NCBI RefSeq assembly: GCF_030272615.1
Contig: NC_081405.1
Location: 309,475,374 to 309,535,373, forward strand
DNA length: 60,000 nucleotides
Reading direction: 5' to 3'
From: Cryptomeria japonica
Taxonomy: Eukaryota; Streptophyta; Pinopsida; Cupressales; Cupressaceae
In this document: piece by piece, positions 35,342 to 44,330 of the stretch
How positions within the stretch are numbered: position 1 is the first letter of the stretch
How the letters are laid out: every line of letters begins with the position of its first letter
Program-made: the position numbers and the translations under genes
The notes under the pieces: generated by a model
Databases searched by the model: none
Told to the model about the DNA's origin: nothing
What the model saw: the letters and a program-made list of their open reading frames with translations, nothing else

Positions 35342-36172
35342 TTTTTTTAATAAGGGAAAACAAGTTTTGATGGGCCCCTAGAACCCATTACAAACAAAAG
35401 ATCATAAGATATACATTAAAGTGCTTCAGAACGCAAAAGACAACATACAAGAAAAGGACAATTGACTAGCAAAAAAGGCCAACAAATGAGAGACATCAAA
35501 CAACAAACAAGATCGACTAAGAAAGAGCCCAGGTTAGGTAAATCTCTAAAGCATCTTAGTGGCTTCCAGCTCAAGTTGCTCCATATTATCAGTTGTCTGC
35601 TTGATATCATCAATTTCCTTTCTTTGGCTTTGCATCTTTCTAGTGCTTATGTGGGTTCTTCTGCCAAGACCGGTCTCCTTATCATCAGGGGTGTCTTCCT
35701 TCACATTAAAGATGCCCATAGAGGCCTTATCCCCATGATCATTGTCAAGTTTACTAATAAGAGCCTTCATACTAGCAGAGGTGGCCTTTATGATTTTATG
35801 ACTTTGCTCTCCAATCTTTTTCAGTGTGTTTTCAACACCTTCGAGTCTTTTTTCAGTAGCCCCACCTCTGTTCTCTAGGATTTGGAAGCTATCCTATTGA
35901 GCACTAATGATTGCCTCTGCATTACTAATATCTTTCATAAGCTCACTGAGACACTTAGGGAGGGAGATAAATTTACCAATGCTAATAGCTTGTAAAGTGT
36001 TAATTTTTTCTAGATTCTTGGGCTTGCTTGGTTTTTATGCCACTAATTTCCTTTCACAGCTAGAAGGAAACCATGTTGAATCTATTTGTGCCATTTTTTA
36101 TGCAAAGGTCAATATCTAGATGAGGGCCTACCTGGGCCTTGTCTCCCATAGGATCCAAATTCACCTCTAGAC
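35342..36172 (-). pseudogene. LINE-2 ORF3, C-terminal part with 3' UTR and poly-A (copy B)
   Basis: Continues the frame interrupted by the copia at 42466. It reads KFISLPKCLSELMKDISNAE, then a coiled coil (EKRLEGVENTLKKIGEQSHK), then STRKMQSQRKEIDDIKQT and a stop at 35546. After about 200 bp of untranslated sequence comes CCCTTATTAAAAAAAAA. ORF3 thus sits just before the poly-A tail. Confidence 0.65.
36168..36172. repeat. Target-site duplication TAGAC (left)
   Basis: Precedes the copia LTR at 36173; the same five bases follow the 3' LTR at 42466-42470. Confidence 0.88.
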
Positions 36173-36539
36173 TGTTAGAGTAATTGGGTATTTACTTGAT
36201 TAATTAAATAATATTTGTTTAATTCTTTAAGTTCCCTATTATCTTTTTACACTTAAGCTAACATTAGGTGCATAATAATTAATTCTTTTATGAATTATTA
36301 TGTGCAAGCCTAGGTTTTTCCTTTTAGGGTTTCTTGACCTATTAGAGGTTATTTTTCTTTTCTTTGTATCATTATGTCATTACACATTTTGGTGAATATT
36401 GAGCTCTCCTCTTTTGAGCATATTTTCTTGTGTTTTGTTCTTTAGATTGTTTTGCTTCATTGCTTCTCCTTGTGACAGATTGTTTTAGCTTGCAGAAGAT
36501 CTTTAAGCTCTTGTGGCGTTGTGTTTCTCAACTCCAACA
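36173..36539 (+). repeat. 5' LTR of plus-strand copia
   Basis: Starts TGTTAGAGTAATTGGG and ends CAACTCCAACA. It lacks the 47-bp duplication found in the 3' LTR. Confidence 0.92.
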
Positions 36540-36552
36540 TGGTATCAGAGCT
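36540..36552 (+). promoter_or_regulatory. Primer-binding site, initiator Met tRNA
   Basis: TGGTATCAGAGCT follows the LTR without a gap. Confidence 0.93.
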
Positions 36553-37815
36553 CAGATTTGCAGCTACCTGTTCCTATTTTTGAGAAATTTTGCATTGAAA
36601 GCAGATCTGGGGTTTCAGGCAATTTGTTTTGTGTGCTTAGGGATTGGCCTTTTTTTTGAGCACTTTGGGCCTAAACAGACCTCACCATCGTGCTCAGAAG
36701 GCCTAGAAACTCCTATAGTCATATAAAATTTCTCTATTTTTTACTCCTGAGCATCTAGGTGAATTTTTTCTCCAGAACCAAGTCGTACAGCTCTGGCATG
36801 CAAATCGAGAAAAAATTCAAATTTTTTTTGTCTTTTTATGACATGCAGGCTGGATTTTTGATTGTTTTAAAAAATCAAAAAGTTCAAAAAAAGGGTGAAA
36901 AAGACAAGTTTTTTTTTAACAAAAAATTTGGGTTTTTGGGTTTGCACAAGGTACAGCGCTGATAGTCCGGTCGCCGTATGGCGACTGGACCTGTCAGTCT
37001 GGCCCCCTGCCGACCCTCCGGCCCCCACTGGCACCTCCCTCAGAGCCTCGCCACTCCTCTAGGCTCTGCTGACCTCCACCTTGCAGGCCCGGCCCCCGCC
37101 GGTCACCCTGCCCGGCGCAGCGCCGCCTTCTATAGCCAGTAGCGCCGCACAGCCGACAGTGCCACCCCGCCTTTGCTAGAAGTGCCACCTCCGCTTGGCC
37201 TCCTCGGAGAACCGCCAGAGCGACACTGGAGCGCCACCTCCTCCTGGCTCCTCCATTGAACCTCGACCCTCTAGCCTTTTTGAGGGGGGGTTCATTTTTT
37301 GGTCATATCTTGAGCATCTAGGGTTGTTTTTTAGAAAACGAATAGGCATCGGAAAGGTGGTTCTAAGCCGGACGTCATGGAGTTGGACTTTGTTTTCCAA
37401 ATCTATAGTTTGACTATACTTTTTTCTAGTCAAAGTTGGGATTTTTTTCTTCACTTCCAAGGCTGTAGAATGGGCAAACGGACTTCATTTTTTGAAAATG
37501 AATAGGCATTGGAAAGCTCTCAGCATGCTCTATTCAGCTTTGTGATCTTTTTTCTTATAATTTTCATCAGGTACATGAGATCTCAGTTTGAATTTTTTAT
37601 GGTTATGCACTACTTCCTTGTCATCAGTATGTCCTAGGGTTTAGGTTTATCTATTGTGGGGGGTTGTTTTTTCTTGCTTTCTGTCATTTATATCAAAAAT
37701 CCAAAATACCAAAACTCTCAAAAACAATCAAACCCTTTTCTATCTTCTGTCTGTTCTGAAAGACCACCTAATAAAAAAAACCAACAAGTAGGTGCAGGTG
37801 TAGAGTTTTATTTTC
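36553..37815 (+). promoter_or_regulatory. 5' leader of plus-strand copia with GC-rich island
   Basis: 1.26 kb without a conserved ORF. A GC-rich block (36965-37260) contrasts with AT-rich surroundings; its counterpart in the other copy (27650-27990) is GC-rich too but differs strongly in sequence. The leader ends at the gag ATG (37816). Confidence 0.65.
36959..36997 (+). promoter_or_regulatory. Leader hairpin (full-length copy)
   Basis: CTGATAGTCC pairs with GGACCTGTCAG (one bulge, one G-T pair) around an inner perfect stem GTCGCC/GGCGAC with a GTAT loop. The outer stem is kept in both copies while the inner stem sequence differs but still pairs. Confidence 0.6.
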
Positions 37816-38800
37816 ATGGCAGATCCTTCAATTAAGTTGTTGACTTTGCACAACTATCACACCTGGAAGCCCTGCATCATGAGGCTTCTTAGGGCATAAG
37901 GGTTGTGGTCTTGTTTGGATGAAGTTCAACTTGTATTGTAGCGTCCTTATGAGCTTCTTCAGCACAAGAACAAGATGGATGAGGCCATGGTTTTTCTCTT
38001 CTTGCATGTCTCAGACAGTCTTTTGTTTCACCTTGATGAGTTGCTCACTCCTCGGGCTATGTGGTTGAAGTTTGATTCTCTCTTTGGGAGGGTTAATGAG
38101 ATTCAGGAATTACAGATTGAGGTAGAGTTGGTTTCTTTGTCCCCTAATTCCTTTCCCACCATTGAGGATTTTTTGAACAAGTTCAAGACTACCCGATCTG
38201 TTCTTTAGGGATGTGGCAAGATTGAGAAAGACACAAAGTGCATTCATTTGATTCTTTCGAAGCTTCGAGCTCATTTTTTAGTTTTTTGCCTCTTCTTTCT
38301 ACTCCACCATGGATGGCTTGGGTGCTCATTTCACCATGCCTACCTTTGATGTCTTTTGTGAGCATTTATCTCTTGAGCAGTCTCATCTTTCTTAGTTGGA
38401 TATGCTTTCAGGATCCAAGAACAAAGTATTGGTTGCTCAGTCCTCTAAGGAGAAACAAAAGCAGAAATCGAAGCTGAAGAAGCCTTTTGCAGGTAGTGAG
38501 AATCCCTCCAAGCCTGTTCCTAATTCTGAATCTAAACCACCATTTCCTCCCAAGCATGGGAAATCTTTAGAGTCTGGTGAGTCTTCCTCCAAGACTAGAA
38601 AGAAATCAGGAGATACTTGCAGTTTTTTTGACAAGGAAGGACATCCCATTTCAAGGTGTTGGAAACGTTTAGAGGCTTTAGAGGAAGCCATGCAACATCA
38701 ACACATCTCCTCACCTCAAGTATCTTCTCCTTCCATAGGGAAAGGTCATGCTCTCACTGCTCAAGCTTCGACCTATGGGTCCAAATGGATACTTGATTCT
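37816..38800 (+). pseudogene. Copia gag (UBN2-type) and zinc knuckle
   Basis: Starts with ATG at 37816 (MADPSIKLLTLHNYHTWK), continues through the gag core with NEIQELQIEVELVSLSPN to a Lys/Ser-rich hinge. The zinc knuckle reads CSFFDKEGHPISRC with the second Cys lost. Stops include TAG at 38393-38395 and another near 38207. It would form the particle. Confidence 0.85.
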
Positions 38801-39240
38801 AGTGCTTCTCAACATATGACTCACACTCAGCAGTTGGTTACTTCTCTTGTCTCATGTGGTACTTCACAGATTGCAGTGGGTGATTCAGTTCATCTTTAAG
38901 TCTTGGGTTTAGGTTTTGTCTCATTGGATGGGGGTACTTTGTAGGATTCTTTGGTTGTTCCTAATATCTCATTGAACCTCCTATCCATTTATCAGATTTG
39001 CCACTCTGGCTCTGGTAAGACAGTTGAGTTCTCACCACATGATGTGGTTATTCGGGACCTCCATGATTCTGATTTAGTTGTTGCTATTGGGAGTGTTGAT
39101 ACTACTTCTTGTCTGTACAAATTTGATGGATTTGAGCCCTTTGTGGGTGTTGATTCATCTCTTATAGCACATGCAGATTTAGTGAGTAAGCTTTGGCATG
39201 AGCACTTGGGCCATGTCAATTATAGATATCTTTAGCAGAT
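38801..39240 (+). pseudogene. Copia protease and pre-integrase
   Basis: The protease site reads LDSSAS instead of LDSGAS, a G to A change in the catalytic triad, so the protease is dead; the truncated sister copy keeps DSGAS. The pre-integrase part ends with LWHEHLGHVNYRYL. Confidence 0.85.
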
Positions 39241-40020
39241 GAGTACATAGACACGTGTTCTTGGGCTCGCACAGATTTCCTGCACTAATGGTGTTTGTCA
39301 TGGTTGTGTGCTTGGCAAGCATTATAGAGATCCCTTTCTGAAGGGAAGATCCCCTTGTGCTTTGGCACCTTTAGAGTTGATTCACAGTGATCTCATGTCA
39401 TTTCCCACTCCTTTTTATGGGGCCAAGTATGTGCTCACTTTTATTGATGACTTCTCCAAATGCACATGGGTGTACTTTCTTAAGTACAAGTTTGATGTCT
39501 TTGATTCATTTTGAATCTTCAAGACATTTTTTGAGAAGCATTCAGGTTGTTATATTCAACAAGTACGTACAGATAATGGGGGGGAATATGTGAATCAAGC
39601 TTTCAGATATTTTTGCACTGAGCATGGTTTGCAGCATCAGTTTACTGTTCCCTACACCCCTTAGTAGAATGGTGTCATTGAGTGCAAGAACAAAACTTTA
39701 CGGGAGATGGTGAATTGTATGATTCAGTCTAGGTCCATGGATTCATCTTTTTGGGCTGAGGCAGTCAATTGTGCCAACTATATTTAGAATCGGATGCCTC
39801 ACAAGTCTATTCAATATATGACTCCTGAGGAGGCTTGGTCATATAACAAGCCTGATGTTTCTTTTTTTGAGTGTTTGGCAGTGAGGCATGGGCTTTTATT
39901 CCTGATGCTTAGAGTAAAGCCATGAAGCGGAAGAGTCGACCTCTCATTTTTGTTGGCTACTATGAGGATGTTAAGGCATATAGGTTGTTTGATCCTGATT
40001 CCAAAGAGGTCATGTTTTGA
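39241..40020 (+). pseudogene. Copia integrase
   Basis: Zinc-binding CHGCVLGKHYRDPF, catalytic Asp in HSDLMSFP, Asp in RTDNGGEYVN and Glu in NGVIECKNKT. Two adjacent TAG codons at 39662-39667 stand where the family has Gln-Gln before Asn-Gly. A TGA at about 39512 and a frame change near 39870 also break it. Confidence 0.87.
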
Positions 40021-40980
40021 TGGGATGTTCAGTTTGATGAGCGCCTTCCCACAGTGGATACCCGGACTCTAGTGTCTACTCCTCTGCCTACTCCTTACAC
40101 TGCATCTCTTCAGGATCTTTTTGAGGATAATTCTGATGATGGTGTTGATGATCCACCATCCCCACCTCCACCTGCTCCACCTATGATGCCCAAGTGGGAT
40201 CGCTTTACTATTGAGGCAGTAGGTCCTCTCGCTAGTGATCCTTCAGATAATCGTCGGACCCGTTCATACTGTGGGTTCTAGTCTTTTGAGTCATGCTATT
40301 TAAGATGATCCTCAAAAGTTTTCAGAGGCTATTAGTCATCCTGAGTCTGATTGTGCTATGGAGGAGGAGTATTCTTCTTTGATGAGGAATCATACTTGGG
40401 ATCTTTGTCCTCTTCCTAAGGGCAGAAAGATGGTTAGGTGTCGCTGGTTGTATCGCACCAAGTATGTTGCTGATGGTTCCATTGATAAGTACAAATCACA
40501 TCTTGTTGCAAAGGGTTTCTCACAGGTTGAGGGTATTGATTACTCTGAGACCTTGGCCCCTGTCGCCAAGATGAACTCCATTCACTTTGTACTATCTCTT
40601 GAAGCTTCTTGGGGTTGGTTATTTTTATAGATGGATGTGAGGAGTGTGTTCTTGCATGGGGATCTACAGGAGGAAATCTACATGGAGTAGCCTCAGGGAT
40701 TTGTGCAGGACAGTTCTTTGGTTTGCAAACTTCAACATTTATTGTATGGTCTCAAACAGGCCCCTCGGGCTTGGTATGAGAAGATGGATTCTTTCTTTCT
40801 CTCCACTTGATTCACCCACAGTCATTCTAATCACACAGTGTACATTCAGCTTCTTGAGGGTGAGATCCTGATTCTTGTACTATATTTTGATGATCTCCTC
40901 ATCACCGATAGCCCACCCTCTATGATTCAGCATACTCAGCGAGCCTTGATGGATCAGTTTGAGATGAAAGATCTTGGTCT
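40021..40980 (+). pseudogene. Copia reverse transcriptase
   Basis: An acidic linker (EDNSDDGVDDPPSPPP) precedes RT. Motifs: VDGSID-like entry, GIDYSETLAPVAKMNSI, MDVRSVFLHGDLQEEIYME followed by TAG (40688-40690), LYGLKQAPRAWYEKM and the catalytic YFDDLLI. The catalytic Asp pair is present; the stops inactivate it. Confidence 0.88.
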
Positions 40981-41830
40981 TCTGCACTATTTCCTTGGTC
41001 TTTAGGTGATTCAATCGTTTGATGGGATCTACATTTACTAGTAGAAGTATGCTCTTGACATGCTTCAGGGCTTCAGAATGCTTGATTGCAAGCCTTCTCC
41101 CACTCCATTTCAGTTAGGGGTTGTTTTGATCACCACTTTCCCCATTCCTTCAGTAGATTCTATACTTTATAGGCAGTTGGTTGGCAGTTTGTTGTACCTG
41201 ACTCACACCCATCTTGATATTTCCTTTGCGGTTGGCCTTGTCTCTTGATTCTCCCATGATCCTCATGAGAGTCATTGGAAAGTAGCCAAACATATTTTGT
41301 GGTACATTCAGGGCTCTAGTTCTCATGGCATTCACTATACATCAGGGGACCCTCACATTGTTGGCTACACTGACTTAGATTGGGCTGGTGATGTCACTAA
41401 TTAGAAGTCTACTTCTGGCTTTGTTTTTTTTCTTGGCTCCAGTCTTATCACATGGTCTTGCAAGAAGCAAACTGCTCATGCGTTATCATCTACAAAGGCT
41501 GAGTACCACATTGTTGTGCTCGCTAGTCAAGAGATCTTATGGCTTCGACAATTGTTGACTGAGTTTGGTTTTCCTCCTGATAGTCCCACTATTCTTTGGT
41601 GTGACAATTAGAGTGCTATTCATATTTCCCACAACCCTGTAGAGCATCAGCAGATGAAGCACGTTGAGCTTCACATGCATTTCATCCACCAGTTGATTCA
41701 TGATGGTGTTCTCATTCTAGAGTACATTCCCATTGCTGAGTAGGTTGCAGACATCTTCACGAAACCTTTTGCATCACCATGCTATCTTCAGTTGCACTCT
41801 ATGCTTGGGGTGAAGGAAGTTGTCCTTGGT
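40981..41830 (+). pseudogene. Copia RNase H and connection
   Basis: After the RT connection (SPTPFQLGVV, LTHTHLDISFAVG) come RNase H motifs: Asp in GYTDLDWAGD, Glu in SSTKAEYHI, Asp in LWCDN followed by TAG, and KHVELHMHFI, ending VADIFTKPF. TAG stops at 41003, 41039, 41042, 41402, 41609 and 41741 replace expected Gln. Confidence 0.88.
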
Positions 41831-42038
41831 TGGTCTTTATGAGGCCTTCCTTCCATCCTGTTCTTTCAGCATGTCTTTATCTCTTTTTGGAGAGGAGTTT
41901 TTTCCCATTGGTTTTTCTTCTTTGTCTCCGTTTCATAGAGATTTCATTGTATTTGGGTACTTGATCAGGCCTTGTTGTCAGGACCCATCTTTCCTGCTTT
42001 TAGTAGTTGTTCTAGATTTTAGCTTCTTCCTAAGTCTA

Positions 42039-42051
42039 GCTTAAGGGGGGG
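42039..42051 (+). promoter_or_regulatory. Polypurine tract of plus-strand copia
   Basis: CTTAAGGGGGGG directly before the 3' LTR. Confidence 0.85.
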
Positions 42052-42465
42052 TGTTAGAGTAATTGGGTATTTACTTGATTAATTAAACAATATTTGTTTA
42101 ATTCTTTAAGTTTCCTATTATCTTTTTACACTTAAGCTAACATTAGGTGCATAATAATTAATTCTTTTATTAATTATTATGTGCAAGCCTAGGTTTTCCC
42201 TTTTAGGGTTTCTTGACCTATTAGAGGTTATTTTTCTTTTCTTTGTATCATTATGTCATTAAACATTCTGGTGAATATTGAGCTCTGCTCAAAATCATTA
42301 TGTCATTACACATTCTGGTGAATATTGAGCTCTCCTCTTTTGAGCATATTTTCCTGTGTTTTGTTTTTCAAATTGTTTTTCTTCATTGCTTCTCCTTGTG
42401 ATAGATTGTTTTATCTTGCAGGAGATCTTTAGGCTCCTATGGTGTTGTGTTTCTCAACTCCAACA
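42052..42465 (+). repeat. 3' LTR of plus-strand copia
   Basis: 414 bp, matching the 5' LTR except for a tandem duplication of 47 bp (42248-42294 and 42295-42341), which accounts exactly for the length difference. Confidence 0.92.
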
Positions 42466-43735
42466 TAGACCTAGCACCTTGACATCATACCTCTGAGATT
42501 ATTTCATTGTTGTGTACTCCCCTGTCAGACCCTTATCCTTAGAACCAATCATGAAAGGTGACTGATTCTTGGTTCCCACTTCCTCATTTTTTAGAGTTCC
42601 CCTTTTATGCTTTTGGCTTGAGAGGATTTAGACCTCCTCACTCTCAGTATCCATGTCATCATCAGTTTCCTTTTCCTCCTTAGACAAGCTATCATCACCC
42701 TCCCCCCTCTACTTCCTTTTGGTCGACTCTTTGTTCTATAGCTCATGCCCTGTTTTTCTTTTTCTCTTTCTCGACCCAACAATTTGGGGGTTGTCCTCTG
42801 CCTCAACTTCCATGTCATAGCCATCACCATCATTATCATCAGATTCATCCAATTCCTCTTCTGACTTAGAAACCTTGGCAATGTTTAGATTGACTATAGT
42901 ATTCTTGATGTGATTATACAAAATCACCATCAAACCCTCATGCATTGTAGGATTGGTTTTGGGGTTGGAAATTGCATCCTTTATCCTAGCTTTTAGGGTG
43001 CATAATAGATAACATGGAATGGAAATTTTCTCTTTATACTGAAAATGGTTAAGAATAACAAAATGATAGCTGTAAATCCTAGTAAATCTCCCATATAAAG
43101 TGATAAATTCCAAATATAAAGAAAAACCCTTTTCCAAATTAACTCAATTACCTTCAGCAAGTAGTAAGTATGGTTGCCCTTCACCAATATGGCTTTCTCC
43201 TCCTCATCCTTAGGAAATTTCTTTAGAGCAACATCTGAAATCTTCCTATCCCTATAGAACTTGATGTCGTCCATTGGAAGACCCATAGCCTCAATGATCA
43301 TGGTTTCAATCACCTTGACCTTCCTGCTACCAATAGTCAATGTGCCTTTATTCCAACCCTTTTTGAAAATTATTATAATTTCAGGTTGTTTCTCTTGCAT
43401 TCTCTCCATGAAATCAGTCAAGTTGGCTGCTTGCAGCATATCCCAGACCTGAGGACGGTCCCTCCATTTATCAATAGTGGTTTCCTCCATTCTCTTGCGA
43501 TTTCCACCCATATTGTTATTGATATCTGTCAACTGTGAATTCCTACAAATACCTTTCTTTGCCATGAACTTTCTATGAGAAACCACTAGAAGCCAATGGA
43601 AATTTCTAATGCGTCCACTCGATAAGGAAAAAAGAACCCATAAAGCATCCAAAGTGATCTTGCAATTATTAATGTACCTCCTTCTCGACTTCATACAAGA
43701 CCGAATCCTGCCGCCATGACCTCCCCTATCATCTT
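42466..43735 (-). pseudogene. LINE-2 ORF3, N-terminal and middle part (copy B)
   Basis: Starts about 50-100 bp after the LINE-2 RNase H end. The minus strand reads ETTIDKWRDRPQVWDMLQAA, GTLTIGSRKVKVIETMIIEA with MGLP next (compare copy A GVVIVGRITFTMSSEYIAEV), then in another frame VILNHFQYKEKISIPCYLL and PTMHEGLMVILYNHIKN. An acidic linker (SEEELDESDDNDGDGYDMEV) and a basic run (SRKRKRKTG) follow, a likely nuclear signal. The copia insertion at 42466 ends it; the rest is at 36172-35546. The protein family is unknown to me; the first block recalls the putative plant transposon domain. Several frame changes and stops. Confidence 0.62.
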
Positions 43736-44330
43736 GGGAAATGATTTCAAATCAGGCCTTTCTTACCATGATATCTTTCATAACTTAATATGGCATGTGT
43801 CACATGAGGGATATCCCCCTCACTATTCCATATCTTGATTTTCTCGCTTTGTACTGCCTCATTGGTAGCCCAGTCAACACACCTGTTGGCCTCTCACTAA
43901 TCATGAAAATGTAGCACTTATCAAACCCCTCAAGCAACTCTCTAGCATAATCCATGATGTTTTCAATCATTAATGAGGGTTGGTATTTACCAAGGAGGCA
44001 ATTAATAATGTTTTTAGAATCCCCTTCCAACCATAACACTTTGACTGCCAAATTATAAGCTAATTCAATAGTTTGGAGGGTGCTCATAGCTTCAGCCAAA
44101 TGATTAGTCTGAATCCCCAAGGGAAAGGCAACCACCCCAATACAAAAACCAAAACCATTCCGGATAACTCCACCACAAACAACAGGCCCTGGGTTACCTT
44201 TAGCAGCTCCATCGAAGTTAGCCTTAAACCAATCACTAGGGGGAAAAGACCAACTGCACATACTTCTTTTGATTTGGTTGGTGTTTGTGTCAATGTAGGT
44301 TGGGATGTTCTAGCTCTTGAGAACATCAAA
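43736..44330 (-). pseudogene. LINE-2 RNase H domain (RVT_3 type)
   Basis: The minus strand reads WFKANFDGAAKGNPGP (first Asp), HLAEAMSTLQTIELA (Glu), VLWLEGDSKNIINCL (Asp) and a C-terminal part with WATNEAV, ending at a TGA near 43738. 153 codons are open from 44261. The catalytic residues are present, and this is the better-kept RNase H of the window. Confidence 0.87.

Larger units (their letters stand above)
36173..42465 (+). mobile_element. Full-length Ty1/copia element, plus strand
   Basis: 6.29 kb with LTRs (367 and 414 bp), initiator-Met primer site, 1.26 kb leader with hairpin, gag, protease, integrase, RT, RNase H, polypurine tract and TAGAC target duplication. It lies inside ORF3 of LINE-2 in the opposite orientation. 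The coding part has more than a dozen stops, almost all TAG at expected CAG or TGA at expected CGA, and few frame changes, so its decay is mostly by C to T change. Confidence 0.93.
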
